This document shows, piece by piece, positions 17,504-26,723 of a stretch of 64,000 bases of DNA. The translations under genes were made by a program, and so were the position numbers. The notes below the pieces were generated by a model. The model ran no database searches. It had not been told where the DNA came from and worked only from the letters and a program-made list of their open reading frames with translations. The stretch lies in the NCBI RefSeq assembly GCF_905220995.1, contig NZ_CAJNBJ010000001.1, positions 186,001 through 250,000 of the forward strand. The letters run 5' to 3'. Position 1 is the first letter of the stretch, and each line of letters starts with the position of its first letter. The stretch comes from Nitrospira defluvii. GTDB taxonomy: Bacteria > Nitrospirota > Nitrospiria > Nitrospirales > Nitrospiraceae.

Positions 17504-20319
17504 CTGACGGCCTCAATGCAACGGTCGCAGAGGGTGGGATGATCGGCGGAGGTGCCCACGGCCGATCGATAATTCCAGCAACGCTCGCATTTCGCTCCCG
17601 TGGCCTTGTCGACGGTGATGGCAAAACCGGCGGACTCCGCGAGCTGATCGACCCTGGTGAGCATCACATCCGACACGATGAAGAACGAGGAGAGATCCTG
17701 CTGGTATCGAGTCAGAAATTCATACCGTTCGGCATTCGCCTCGATCTCCACCCTCGCCTCCAGGGGCGCACCGATCACTTTCTCGCGACGCTTGACTTCC
17801 AAGGCGGCCTGAACGGCGGTCCTCACTCCGAGTAACGTTTCCCAGCGCGCGGCCAGTTCCGGATCGGCCCAGCGCGGATCGACCTCGGGAAACATCGCGA
17901 TATGGACGCTTTCGGCCTTCGAATCCGCCCGCACCGACTCCGGCAGCATCCGCCAGATTTCCTCGGCGGTGAAACTCAGCACGGGCGCCATCAGTTTTGT
18001 GAGCGCGACCACAATGTCGAACAACACCGTCTGCGAGGCACGCCGCACCGGTGAATCCTTCCGGAAGGTGTAGAGCCGATCCTTCAGAATATCCAGGTAC
18101 ACCGAGCTCAGATCCACTGAACAGAAGTTGTTCAGCGCATGGAAGATCGAATGGAATTCGAACTCGTCATAGCCCTTGCGCACACGCGGGATCAACTCCC
18201 CCAGGCGCATGAGCGCCCAGCGGTCTAATTCAGGCAGTTGCTCAAAGGGCACACGATGCTGCGCCGGGTCGAAGTCGTACAAATTGCTCAGCAGGAAACG
18301 GCAGGTGTTGCGAATCTTGCGATAGGCCTCGATCAGGTGGTTCAGTATCTCCTGGGAAATCCGAAGATCTTCACGGTAATCCTGCGCCGACACCCACAGG
18401 CGAAGAATCTCCGCCCCCGATTGTTTGATGACATCCTGCGGCGCGACGACATTGCCCGCCGACTTCGACATCTTTCGCCCCGCCCCGTCCAACACAAATC
18501 CGTGCGTCAGCACAGCCTTGTACGGCGCGCAGTGATCGGTGATCACCCCGGCTAACAAGGCACTATGGAACCACCCGCGGTGCTGATCCGATCCTTCCAG
18601 GTACAAATCCGCCGGATACCACTGGCGCGGCTTGAGGACAGCCGCGTAACTCACGCCGGACTCGAACCAGACGTCCAGAATGTCGCGCTCCTTCTCAAAT
18701 TCCGTTCCACCACAGCCTTCGCACCGGGTGCCGGCAGGCAACAACGCGCCGGCCTGGTTGGCAAACCAATAGTCCGTACCATGCTGCCCGATCAAATCGG
18801 CCACATGGTCGATGACCCTGGGATGCGCCAGGACCTTACCGCATGTGAGGCAGGTAAAACCTGGAATCGGGGTACCCCAGACGCGCTGACGCGACAGGCA
18901 CCAGTCAGGCCGGTTCTCGATCATCCCGTTGATCCGGTCGCGGCCATAGGCCGGAATCCAGCGCACCCGTCCGATCTCCGCCAGCGCGGCCTGCCGCAAC
19001 TCGTTTGTCTCCATCGACACAAACCACTGTTCGGTCGCGCGAAAGATGACGGGTTGCTTACACCGCCAACAATGGGGATAGGAATGCCGGAGGGACCCAT
19101 GGCCGAGCAGGCGACCGTTCTCCTTCAGACGCTCCACGATGTTCGGATTGGCCTTGAACACATGCTGACCGGCAAATTCGGAAACGGCGTCGGTAAATTT
19201 CCCGCCATTGTCCACCGGCGCAAGAATTTCGAGGCGCTCACCCACGCTGGCCTTCGCATTGTGGTCCAGCACCAGCAGATAGTCTTCCATACCGTGGCCC
19301 GGCGCGATGTGGACACACCCGGTTCCCTGCTCCAGCGTCACGAAGTCGCCCAGGAGCAGTGGCGAGAGGCCGGTGGTCAGCGGACGTTGCGTTTCCAGCC
19401 CTTCGAACCCCTCCGCGCCTTTTTTCACGCCGACGATCTTGTACTCCGGGAGACTGCAGGCCTTCACGACCGGTTCCACCAACTTTTCCGCGATGACGAG
19501 CAGCTCGTCGCCGACCTGCACGAAGGCATAGTCGATGTCCGCATGCAGACAGACCGCCTGGTTCGCCGGTAGGGTCCACGGAGTCGTCGTCCAGATCAGG
19601 ACGGAGGCATGCTTCACATCGGCAGGAAACGTCAACCCACCGAATCGCTTGCTCAGGACAGCCGGGGGGCTGACCAGCGGAAACTTCACATACACAGACG
19701 GCGACGTGTGGTCCTCGTATTCGACCTCCGCTTCAGCCAATGCCGTCTGGTCCTGCGTACACCAGAGGACTGGCTTCAGCCCCTTGTACACCCCGCCCTG
19801 CTCCACGAAGCGGCCGAACTCACGGATGATCGTGCCCTCATAGGCGGGATTCAGCGTCAGGTAAGGCTCCTGCCAGTCGCCGAGCACACCCAGCCGTTGA
19901 AACTCTTCCCGTTGGATCGCGACATATTTCTCCGCATACTCCTTACAGAGCTTGCGGATCGCGAGGGCATCCAGATTCCGCTTCTTGTCGCCCAGATCTT
20001 TCAAAACCTGATGCTCGATCGGCAGGCCGTGACAATCCCATCCCGGCACGTAAGGCACTTGATACCCCGACATCGTCTTCGACTTGACGATGATGTCCTT
20101 CAATATCTTATTCAGCGCGTGGCCGATGTGGATGCGCCCATTGGCGTAAGGAGGGCCGTCATGCAGCACATAGCGGGGAAACCCCCGGCGGGACTCCTGG
20201 ATGCGCTCGTACAGCTTTTCTTGCGCCCACCGCGCCAGCATCTCCGGCTCCCGCTGCGGCAGGTTCGCCTTCATGGGAAAGTCGGTCTTCGGCAAGTTGA
20301 GAGTCGATTTATAGTCCAT
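17500..20319 (-). CDS. ileS: Isoleucyl-tRNA synthetase
   Basis: A 939-residue class I synthetase. The HIGH motif is HIGH at residues 64-67 ([20 protein letters not shown]) and KMSKS lies in [14 protein letters not shown] (about residue 610). The CP1 editing domain includes [16 protein letters not shown]. The C-terminal zinc ribbon CERCWNY...CDRCIEAV marks the bacterial type. No T-box leader is visible upstream. lspA is coupled downstream by a 4-bp overlap. Confidence 0.98.
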   Translation of the reverse strand: MDYKSTLNLPKTDFPMKANLPQREPEMLARWAQEKLYERIQESRRGFPRYVLHDGPPYANGRIHIGHALNKILKDIIVKSKTMSGYQVPYVPGWDCHGLPIEHQVLKDLGDKKRNLDALAIRKLCKEYAEKYVAIQREEFQRLGVLGDWQEPYLTLNPAYEGTIIREFGRFVEQGGVYKGLKPVLWCTQDQTALAEAEVEYEDHTSPSVYVKFPLVSPPAVLSKRFGGLTFPADVKHASVLIWTTTPWTLPANQAVCLHADIDYAFVQVGDELLVIAEKLVEPVVKACSLPEYKIVGVKKGAEGFEGLETQRPLTTGLSPLLLGDFVTLEQGTGCVHIAPGHGMEDYLLVLDHNAKASVGERLEILAPVDNGGKFTDAVSEFAGQHVFKANPNIVERLKENGRLLGHGSLRHSYPHCWRCKQPVIFRATEQWFVSMETNELRQAALAEIGRVRWIPAYGRDRINGMIENRPDWCLSRQRVWGTPIPGFTCLTCGKVLAHPRVIDHVADLIGQHGTDYWFANQAGALLPAGTRCEGCGGTEFEKERDILDVWFESGVSYAAVLKPRQWYPADLYLEGSDQHRGWFHSALLAGVITDHCAPYKAVLTHGFVLDGAGRKMSKSAGNVVAPQDVIKQSGAEILRLWVSAQDYREDLRISQEILNHLIEAYRKIRNTCRFLLSNLYDFDPAQHRVPFEQLPELDRWALMRLGELIPRVRKGYDEFEFHSIFHALNNFCSVDLSSVYLDILKDRLYTFRKDSPVRRASQTVLFDIVVALTKLMAPVLSFTAEEIWRMLPESVRADSKAESVHIAMFPEVDPRWADPELAARWETLLGVRTAVQAALEVKRREKVIGAPLEARVEIEANAERYEFLTRYQQDLSSFFIVSDVMLTRVDQLAESAGFAITVDKATGAKCERCWNYRSAVGTSADHPTLCDRCIEAVR

Positions 20320-20816
20320 AGGTACTCACGCTGTCGGCTGACAGCCTTCAGCGATCAGCATATCAAGAGGTTACACGCTTCATCTCGGGTGATCTGGTGG
20401 AATATACCGGAAGGAAGGGGGAAGGTACCAGCCCTTTCAAGGGCGGATCACACGTAGAACAGCTGACAACTGCGGCCAACTTTGGCAGGATCGTCAACAG
20501 CGTCTATCGGCAAGGCCGCAGCGAGGCGCACGGCGCGAGGAATAACGAGCGCCACGTTTGTGCTCGCCCGCGAGTCGGTGAGCGGGCGGTGTCTTAACAA
20601 TATTCGCGCGTCAATACGGCGCACATCTGAGCGACGCGAGAACGCCGCCGGAGCTGGGGAAAGGCCGATGCGAGGCGTTCGAGACCGAAGCCCGCCGTGG
20701 CTTTTCGCACGTGAGGCTGACGCAGGCGTACGTCTAGTACGTCGAGGAGGCTGAACGAGAAAAGCCGCGCCGGGCGAGAGGATCGGACGACGTAGCCGGC
20801 GCTTTTCACGATGCGG
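20320..20816. other. Gene-free stretch between ileS and nadA
   Basis: About 500 bp with no convincing coding region on either strand; short open frames here have no RBS or recognisable sequence. It contains a diverged copy of the palindromic repeat family found around thi4 (20681-20766). Confidence 0.6.
20681..20766. repeat. Diverged copy (A) of the thi4-flanking palindromic repeat
   Basis: It holds GAGACCGAAG (20681-20690), outer arms GGCTTTTCGCA (20699) and CGAGAAAAGCC (ending 20766), and the core GGCGTAC-gtcta-GTACGTCGAGG (from 20725). The core and the GAGACCG box match the copies at 32623 and 33591; the arms differ in sequence but still pair. Confidence 0.6.
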
Positions 20817-21920
20817 TCAACTGAGCGCCATCATGCGGTCCAACGCCACCTTCGCCAACTGCTTTTCGTCGTCGGGTACAACGATTCGGTTCACGACATG
20901 GCCATCGGCGAGATTTTCCAGCGCCCAGCAGAGATGCGGGGCGTCGATGCGATACATCGTGGCACATTGGCAGACCGTGGAAGAGAGGAAAAACACCTTC
21001 TTGTCCGTCTGTTCATGCTTCAGGCGGTTAACCAGGTTCAATTCCGTGCCGACCGCCCAGGTGGTTCCCGCCGGTGCGGCCGTAATCGTCCGGATGATGT
21101 ATTCCGTCGAACCGACCAGGTCGGCCTTGTTCACCACATCTTCATGGCATTCCGGGTGGACGATGACCTTCACCTCGGGGTGCTGCTTGCGGAAGTAATC
21201 GATGTGGGACGGCTGGAACATCTGGTGCACGCTGCAATGGCCCTTCCAGAGGATCAGCTTGGCCCGCTGAATGGCTTCAACCGAATTGCCGCCACGCGGC
21301 ATGTAGGGATCCCAGACAATCATCTGCTCGCGCGGGATACCCATTTTGTTCGCGGTGTTCCGGCCAAGGTGCTCGTCGGGGAAAAACAGAATCTTCTCAC
21401 GTCGCGCCCAGCTCCATTCGATCACCTTGCGGGCGTTCGACGAGGTACAGGTCAGTCCACCATGTTCGCCGCAGAAGGCCTTGAGGATCGCGGCTGAATT
21501 CACATAGACCGCCGGCATCACCGCCTCTTCCACCGGCACTACACGACCCAACGCTTCCCAGCACTGTTCGACCTGTTCAATCGCCGCCATGTCAGCCATG
21601 GAACAACCTGCCGCCATGTCGGGAAGAATGACCGTTTGATTGGACCGGCTCAGCACATCGGCAGTTTCCGCCATGAAGTGCACGCCGCAAAACACGACAT
21701 AAGGCCGGTCGGAACGCTGCTCGGCAACCTGCGCGAGGATCAGGGAGTCGCCGCGAAAATCGGCATGTTGGATCACTTCATCGCGTTGATAATTATGGCC
21801 GAGAACCATGACGCGATCGCCGAGGGTCCGTTTGGCCGCACGGGTCCGTTCGAAGAGTTCTTCGGCAGACAAGGATTGATAGTCGGTAATGGGACGGGGA
21901 AGCGTGGCGACCGTTTTCAC
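20817..21920 (-). CDS. nadA: Quinolinate synthase NadA
   Basis: A 367-residue iron-sulfur enzyme that condenses iminoaspartate with dihydroxyacetone phosphate to give quinolinate for NAD. Three conserved cysteines in GCSMAD, LTCTSSNA and CQCATMY ligate the 4Fe-4S cluster. Other signatures are VLGHNYQRDEVI, FCGVHFMAETADVL and HPECHEDV. No nadB or nadC gene is adjacent. Confidence 0.97.
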   Translation of the reverse strand: MKTVATLPRPITDYQSLSAEELFERTRAAKRTLGDRVMVLGHNYQRDEVIQHADFRGDSLILAQVAEQRSDRPYVVFCGVHFMAETADVLSRSNQTVILPDMAAGCSMADMAAIEQVEQCWEALGRVVPVEEAVMPAVYVNSAAILKAFCGEHGGLTCTSSNARKVIEWSWARREKILFFPDEHLGRNTANKMGIPREQMIVWDPYMPRGGNSVEAIQRAKLILWKGHCSVHQMFQPSHIDYFRKQHPEVKVIVHPECHEDVVNKADLVGSTEYIIRTITAAPAGTTWAVGTELNLVNRLKHEQTDKKVFFLSSTVCQCATMYRIDAPHLCWALENLADGHVVNRIVVPDDEKQLAKVALDRMMALS

Positions 21921-22542
21921 CTGCAGCCTTTCGGTTGATTGAAAAAACTATACCACGAGCGCACTTATACTGTGTGATTCTACGACACCCCCTCGTGGCT
22001 ACGCAATGAAATGAGTCGGAGCAGATGGCCTATGGAGAACCAAGGGGATGGGGCGAAGGGGAAGGAGGCGCCGATGCCTGGCAGGCGATTGGTCCGCCAC
22101 GGAAGCCTGCATGAGCGCCCGACTAAGCCCCGCCTGCTGCGGCAAGTCGGGTACCGCCCATGCAGTCAATCGGCGGACAATCACCTGTCCGGGCACCATT
22201 ATAGAAGCGGTATCTCGGGAAGAATGGAGCGCCGCGGCCAGACGATTCCCTGTGCTCGCGCAACGCGCGGCCTCAGAAGGCCCTCGTTGGACGCGCGCAC
22301 CGAGGGAACCAGCCAGGCCACCGCCAGGACCTGGACGAAGAGAAGCGAAAAAAAATGGTTCGACCCCTTAAAGCTGCCTGAAGTCGCTCCATAAGACAGC
22401 TCGCGTCAGATTGTGCGTGACGGCCGAAGCCAGCTAGGAGTGAATGGCTCGGTACAGTGGACCAAATCGCCCAACCCGGCAAAATTCTCAGGGAGCCGTT
22501 TCCTGCTTTCTTGGGGTCCCTCATTGACAGGAGCGGCTTACG
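21921..22542. other. Gene-free stretch downstream of the lipoprotein gene
   Basis: About 620 bp without a convincing gene. A frame from 22111 (MSARLSPACCGKSGTAHAVN) is open for about 86 codons but has a Pro/Arg-rich tail and no recognisable family, so it is not called. It may hold decayed sequence; TTCGACCCCTTAA near 22357 resembles a fragment of the palindrome at 23242. Confidence 0.4.
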
Positions 22543-23145
22543 CTACAGCAAGCCGGCTCGTTTCGCGTCGGCGATAAACTGGAGTACGTTATCAGAAAAC
22601 GATTCCTTATAGTCTGTGGTAAAGAGATTGATCCAGAAAAACGGTAACAACCCGATCCATTGGATGCCGGTTCGACTAATGTTGTATCGATAACTCTGCT
22701 TTAAGCGGTTATCCACAAACACATCAAAGTGCGTCTCGAGTACAGTCCCTTCCGCGAAGCAGGGAATGATGGCCAACGTCCAATTCGATACTCGACATAA
22801 CGTGGAGGGTGGTGGACCGTCGGTCTGATAGGCATTGATATGCACACCCATTGCCGGCGAGCTAGGAGTGACGATGACCTTTATAAAGGGAGTGTACTTC
22901 TCAAGTGAGTCCTTCAGCAGTTGACTCGGCCACGGAATCTTTTCTTCATTGCTAACAGGAGGAAATCCTGCGAGATAGGAGAATGAGAGAAACTCTAACC
23001 TGTCGTGCGTTTCAACAAGCGGTATGGCCGGCGCCCCGGCGGAACGATAGCTCAGAACTGTACAGGCCGAATTCAGGAGAAGCACGTGTCCTAAGAAAAC
23101 GAGACTGATCACGGTGGGTGAATAACGTTTGATACCCTTACGCAT
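22543..23145 (-). CDS. Hypothetical lipoprotein
   Basis: About 200 residues from the ATG at 23145; an in-frame ATG at 23166 gives a longer signal. The N-terminus MRKGIKRYSPTVISLVFLGHVLLLNSAC is a lipoprotein signal with a lipobox-like LNSAC. The rest is soluble, with one hydrophobic run near the end (WIGLLPFFWINLF). No family was recognised. The gene is AT-richer than its neighbours and lies beside a repeat-flanked cassette, so it may be acquired. Confidence 0.65.
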   Translation of the reverse strand: MRKGIKRYSPTVISLVFLGHVLLLNSACTVLSYRSAGAPAIPLVETHDRLEFLSFSYLAGFPPVSNEEKIPWPSQLLKDSLEKYTPFIKVIVTPSSPAMGVHINAYQTDGPPPSTLCRVSNWTLAIIPCFAEGTVLETHFDVFVDNRLKQSYRYNISRTGIQWIGLLPFFWINLFTTDYKESFSDNVLQFIADAKRAGLL

Positions 23146-23241
23146 TCGGATCGTGCAAGCATTCAAGGGGACAGCCTAAACGAGCCGTGCCTGCATACCA
23201 TATCACCAACAATTTGGCCACTTCCTTCCGCGCGTGAAAAC

Positions 23242-23328
23242 AAAGGGGTCGGGAGTCTTTTGTCAGCGGGCTGCGATGTCCGGGTCAGAAAAGACTCCCG
23301 ACCCCATTATTCGACCCCATTATTGTCA
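23242..23328. repeat. GGGGTCGGGAGTCTTTT palindrome, copy 1
   Basis: Left arm GGGGTCGGGAGTCTTTT from 23245, spacer with GGGCTGCGATGTCCGGGTC, right arm AAAAGACTCCCGACCCC ending 23305, then CATTATTCGACCCCATTATTGTCA. The arms are perfect complements. The element resembles REP-type palindromes associated with RAYT transposases in other genomes; no RAYT gene is present here. Confidence 0.75.
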
Positions 23329-23435
23329 CAAGAAGCTGAGCCAGCTCACGGTCCACCACAACACATTGAGCTTTGAACATTCCCCCTTCCCCTCAGTTGA
23401 CACCCCTCGCGATTCTGCGTACTCTCCGCCGCCAG

Positions 23436-24869
23436 ATGAGCTACATACCACGCCGGATTGAAGGGGTCGGGCGGCGGGTGGTCGCCGCGCTAGCGTTGAT
23501 CAGCCTCTTCAGCCTGACGCTCGGCTGTGAGTACGTGCGCCCGACGATGAACGCACCGCTCGCCAAGTGGGACGCCGCCTACGGCTATCGCTCCACCAAT
23601 CTCCCCCCGTCAAAAACCGGCAGCTCCGACAGCCTCTTTATTGTGGCCTCGTTCTCCGGCGGCGGCACAAGAGCGTCGACGCTTGCCTATGGCGTGCTGC
23701 GGGAACTGGCGCGGACGCAGATCGTCTGGGAAGGCCAACGCAAGCGGCTGCTGGATGAACTCAACATCATCAACGCCTTGTCGGGAGGCAGCTTCACTGC
23801 GGCCTACTATGCCCTTTACGGCGATCGCATCTTCGACGACTTCGAGACGCGCTTTCTCCGGAAGAACTGGGAGAGCGAACTGCGCGCGAGAATCTTTCGA
23901 TCCCCGATCAACTGGTTCCGTATGTGGTCACCCTTCTTCGGCCGCGCGCATATTTTTTCTGAACTGCTGGACGAAGCACTGTTCGACGGACACACCTTCG
24001 GCGATCTCATGGCACAGCCCCGGCGGCCAATGATATTTATTCATGCCTCCGACATGGCCAGTCTCTCGCGATTCGAATTCAATCAGCGCCAGTTCGACCT
24101 GATTTGCTCCGATCTGAATCAGTTGCCTCTGTCGGTGGCAACTGCCGCATCCAGCGCTTTGCCCCTACTTCTGAGTCCGATCTCCATGACCAACTATGCC
24201 GGTCAATGCGGATATGTGTTGCCACCCCAACTGCAAGAGCTCCGAAAAACTTCGTGGGGACGGCTGCGGGCGACCCAGCTGCGGACATACCTCGATGCGA
24301 AAAAGCGTCCGTACATCTATCTGCTGGACGGCGGACTCTCCGATAACATCGGCATGCGAGAAGTGTTGGAAAACACCTCCTTCTATGGAGATATTGAGTC
24401 TACGTTTGTGTCATTGGGAGCGAAACAGATCAGAAAACTAGTCTACTTGATGGTGAGCGCGGAAACCTCGCCGGATCCAGACCAATATATCCTGAACGAA
24501 ATCCCCGGCCTGATGCGCGTGAGCCGGGCACTTATCGATATTCCGATCAATCGCTATTCCACCGACACCGTTGAGTTCATGAAGCAATCTGTCGAACAAT
24601 GGCGGGCGCAACTTCTCCAGCGACCGCAGGGCGTCGAAAGTGCGTTCACATCCAATGCAGACATTTATATTATCAACGTCAGCTTCACGGAGATGGAAGA
24701 CTTACAGGAGCAAGCACGCCTCATGAATATCCCTACGAACCTCGCCTTGAACGGTGAGCAGGTCGACCATCTACTCCAGGCCGGGGCCCAACTCCTCCGA
24801 AACGACAAGGAGTTTCAACGCCTCATGCGGGACCTCGCTGAAGAAGCCGCCGTGAGGCCGTCGCCCTGA
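23436..24869 (+). CDS. Patatin-like phospholipase lipoprotein
   Basis: About 477 residues from the ATG at 23436; the frame extends to a TTG at 23373. A signal RRVVAALALISLFSLTLGC gives a lipoprotein anchored at the Cys. The patatin fold is indicated by the oxyanion loop SFSGGGTRAS, the nucleophile region NALSGGSFTAAYYA and the catalytic aspartate in LLDGGLSDNIG. The nucleophile motif reads GxSxT instead of GxSxG. Patatins hydrolyse acyl lipids, so an envelope lipase is likely. The gene lies between two direct copies of a palindromic repeat. Confidence 0.85.
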   Translation: MSYIPRRIEGVGRRVVAALALISLFSLTLGCEYVRPTMNAPLAKWDAAYGYRSTNLPPSKTGSSDSLFIVASFSGGGTRASTLAYGVLRELARTQIVWEGQRKRLLDELNIINALSGGSFTAAYYALYGDRIFDDFETRFLRKNWESELRARIFRSPINWFRMWSPFFGRAHIFSELLDEALFDGHTFGDLMAQPRRPMIFIHASDMASLSRFEFNQRQFDLICSDLNQLPLSVATAASSALPLLLSPISMTNYAGQCGYVLPPQLQELRKTSWGRLRATQLRTYLDAKKRPYIYLLDGGLSDNIGMREVLENTSFYGDIESTFVSLGAKQIRKLVYLMVSAETSPDPDQYILNEIPGLMRVSRALIDIPINRYSTDTVEFMKQSVEQWRAQLLQRPQGVESAFTSNADIYIINVSFTEMEDLQEQARLMNIPTNLALNGEQVDHLLQAGAQLLRNDKEFQRLMRDLAEEAAVRPSP

Positions 24870-24954
24870 CAGCGCAGACGCCTCCCCTTCCCCCACGCTT
24901 CCATCGTGATGCATCCCCCTGCCTCTGCAGTACACTGAGCCGCATAGAGTTCAC

Positions 24955-25236
24955 ATGCCCCATGTGTTGATTATTGACGAAGTCGAAGCCTACCCGGCTT
25001 GGAAAGCCGTGTTCGATGGCGCGGCGGATCGGCGGAAACGTGCCGGGACAATCAGTTACCAACTCCTGCGTTACAACGAAGATGCCAACCGCATCGTCCA
25101 CTTCTCGGCCTGGTCTTCGCTAGAGAGCGCCCGGCGTTTCTTTGAGTCACCGGAGTTGGTCGAATTGAGGCGAGATGCCGGCGTGAAAGCGCCTGACTTG
25201 CTGTATCTGGAAGAGATCGAACGAGGCGTCCTCTAG
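24955..25236 (+). CDS. Antibiotic biosynthesis monooxygenase (ABM)-like protein
   Basis: A 93-residue protein with the ABM/dimeric alpha-beta-barrel pattern: HVLIIDEVEAYPAWKAVFD, GTISYQLLRYNEDANRIV, WSSLESARRFFESPEL. These small proteins dimerise and act as monooxygenases or ligand-binding proteins; the substrate cannot be told from sequence. It sits 85 bp after the patatin-like gene inside the repeat-flanked segment. Confidence 0.75.
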   Translation: MPHVLIIDEVEAYPAWKAVFDGAADRRKRAGTISYQLLRYNEDANRIVHFSAWSSLESARRFFESPELVELRRDAGVKAPDLLYLEEIERGVL

Positions 25237-25293
25237 CCCGGACTATTCATCAATGCCTGCTCCGGCGTCCGATCCTCTCGCCCGAGTGCGAAC

Positions 25294-25366
25294 AAAGGGG
25301 TCGGGAGTCTTTTGTCATCGGACTGCGATGTCCAGGTCCAAAAATACTCCCGACACCATTATTGTC
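25294..25366. repeat. GGGGTCGGGAGTCTTTT palindrome, copy 2
   Basis: Same orientation as the copy at 23242. The left arm GGGGTCGGGAGTCTTTT starts at 25297, and GACTGCGATGTCCAGGTCC fills the spacer. The right arm has decayed to AAAATACTCCCGACACC, followed by ATTATTGTCA as in copy 1. Confidence 0.72.
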
Positions 25367-25466
25367 ATTCTCCCTCCATCTCGGGCTTGCAGCAAACTTC
25401 TCCGATAACGAGCCGCCTCCCCTCGGAGGATGGCATGACGCAGCAAACCCTCTCTCAGAGCGACCA

Positions 25467-26411
25467 TCATCTGCGAGTGGCGCCCTCCGCGACCTGCTCA
25501 GGAGATGACAGGGTGTCTTCCAAAGTTCCCTGCATTGCTCGCAATCTGTCAAAACCTTCCTTGGCAAATTCAGCAAGGTCGGCAGGAAACTTGAACTGCG
25601 GATAAAAGGCAGCGGAACCCTCCTTCTGCAAAATCGATCGCAGCTTTCCGTTCTTATATTTTTCGGTATCCTGCCATCGCCCCATGACCGACCGCATCTC
25701 CGAGACATGCGCAACGAGCTTTATTAACACCTCGGGGAAATCTCCATTCTGATCCTTGGCTACCAATGCCGCCTTTGTGAGAACGAGGTTTTCTCTCTGT
25801 TGATTTAAAGGGCCAAAAGTCTCCCTCATCGCACGCATATAACATTCAAGAAATTCCTCGGGCGGCCCAGATTCGATACCATCCTCATCATGCGTCAAAA
25901 ATTTATCTTGGTCGCAGTTCCTTTTATAGGTTTCGCAGAACTTCTTCCACAGCCTCACTCCAGTTGAGTCAAGAGCATGAAGCGGAGCATAGAATTCATT
26001 CAACTGCGCATTGACTCGCTTAAGTCTTTCCTGATCAATGAGGATTTTCCGCTGAGTAGCTAAACCCGACTTTACCGTGTTTTTCGCAATGACTATCGTG
26101 ACAATAATTCCAGCAATCGACACAAAAATTGTTATAAATGAAGGACTAGAATACCACTTCTCGTTTTCGACCCTCTCGGTTACAGCGATCAGGTGCTTCG
26201 TTAGATCAGGGTTCAGGTGAAGAGTAAAACTCTCACCACTGCCTCCATCTCCCCTCGAAGACGATTTGGGAAGATCAACTTGTCCGCGAACCGGCGAAGG
26301 AATACATGCAGCGACTAAGAAGAATAGGCCTAGTACGAGCATGGCGGTTTTAGTCTTGTGTCCTGCCTGAAGTATGCCCGACAAAAATCGCTGCGATTTA
26401 AGTATTTTCAT
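25467..26411 (-). CDS. Hypothetical membrane protein
   Basis: A 314-residue protein with an N-terminal hydrophobic segment (TAMLVLGLFFLVAACIPSPVRG, possibly a lipoprotein signal) and a second membrane helix (SFITIFVSIAGIIVTIVIAKNTV, about residues 91-113). A helical cytosolic or periplasmic region of about 200 residues follows. No family was recognised. The base composition is visibly AT-richer than the flanking genes, consistent with acquisition. Confidence 0.65.
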   Translation of the reverse strand: MKILKSQRFLSGILQAGHKTKTAMLVLGLFFLVAACIPSPVRGQVDLPKSSSRGDGGSGESFTLHLNPDLTKHLIAVTERVENEKWYSSPSFITIFVSIAGIIVTIVIAKNTVKSGLATQRKILIDQERLKRVNAQLNEFYAPLHALDSTGVRLWKKFCETYKRNCDQDKFLTHDEDGIESGPPEEFLECYMRAMRETFGPLNQQRENLVLTKAALVAKDQNGDFPEVLIKLVAHVSEMRSVMGRWQDTEKYKNGKLRSILQKEGSAAFYPQFKFPADLAEFAKEGFDRLRAMQGTLEDTLSSPEQVAEGATRR

Positions 26412-26723
26412 CTGACTCCCCCCTAGATTGCCAGACTGAAGAGGCAGGCCCCCTGTTGATGTACAGCATTCATAAGCTTGGGGTGATCCTGGAGTCTCAA
26501 TCGACGCGATGCGCCTCTCGCAATTGCCTTGACGGATGACACCGCCCAGGCGCTCTATCGTTCAGCAGGATGGAGACGCGACTAGCAATTTTCCGTCTAT
26601 CAGCTGGTCTTGCCTGCTTAGGCGAGACTGCCTCCGGTCATGACGCACCGTTCCTCGTGACGCTCACGGCAAGCGGGCCGAGCCTTCAGGCACCGGCCCG
26701 CTTCTCTACCGCCCCACGCCGGC
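26412..26723. other. Gene-poor stretch holding an acetyltransferase remnant
   Basis: About 310 bp between two minus-strand genes. The only recognisable content is the GNAT C-terminal fragment at 26490-26585; nothing is seen in the rest. Confidence 0.5.
26490..26585 (+). pseudogene. Remnant of a GNAT acetyltransferase (C-terminal end only)
   Basis: The frame ending at the TAG at 26583-26585 reads APLAIALTDDTAQALYRSAG followed by WRRD. TAQALYRSAGW is the hallmark C-terminal segment of GNAT N-acetyltransferases (AQ-LY---GW). No intact N-terminal or acetyl-CoA-binding part exists upstream in any frame, so this is a decayed fragment. Confidence 0.55.

Noticed and set aside
22011-22394. Overlapping plus-strand frames of 107-127 codons
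   Set aside because: Arg/Pro-rich translations with no RBS support and no family; likely non-coding or decayed sequence.
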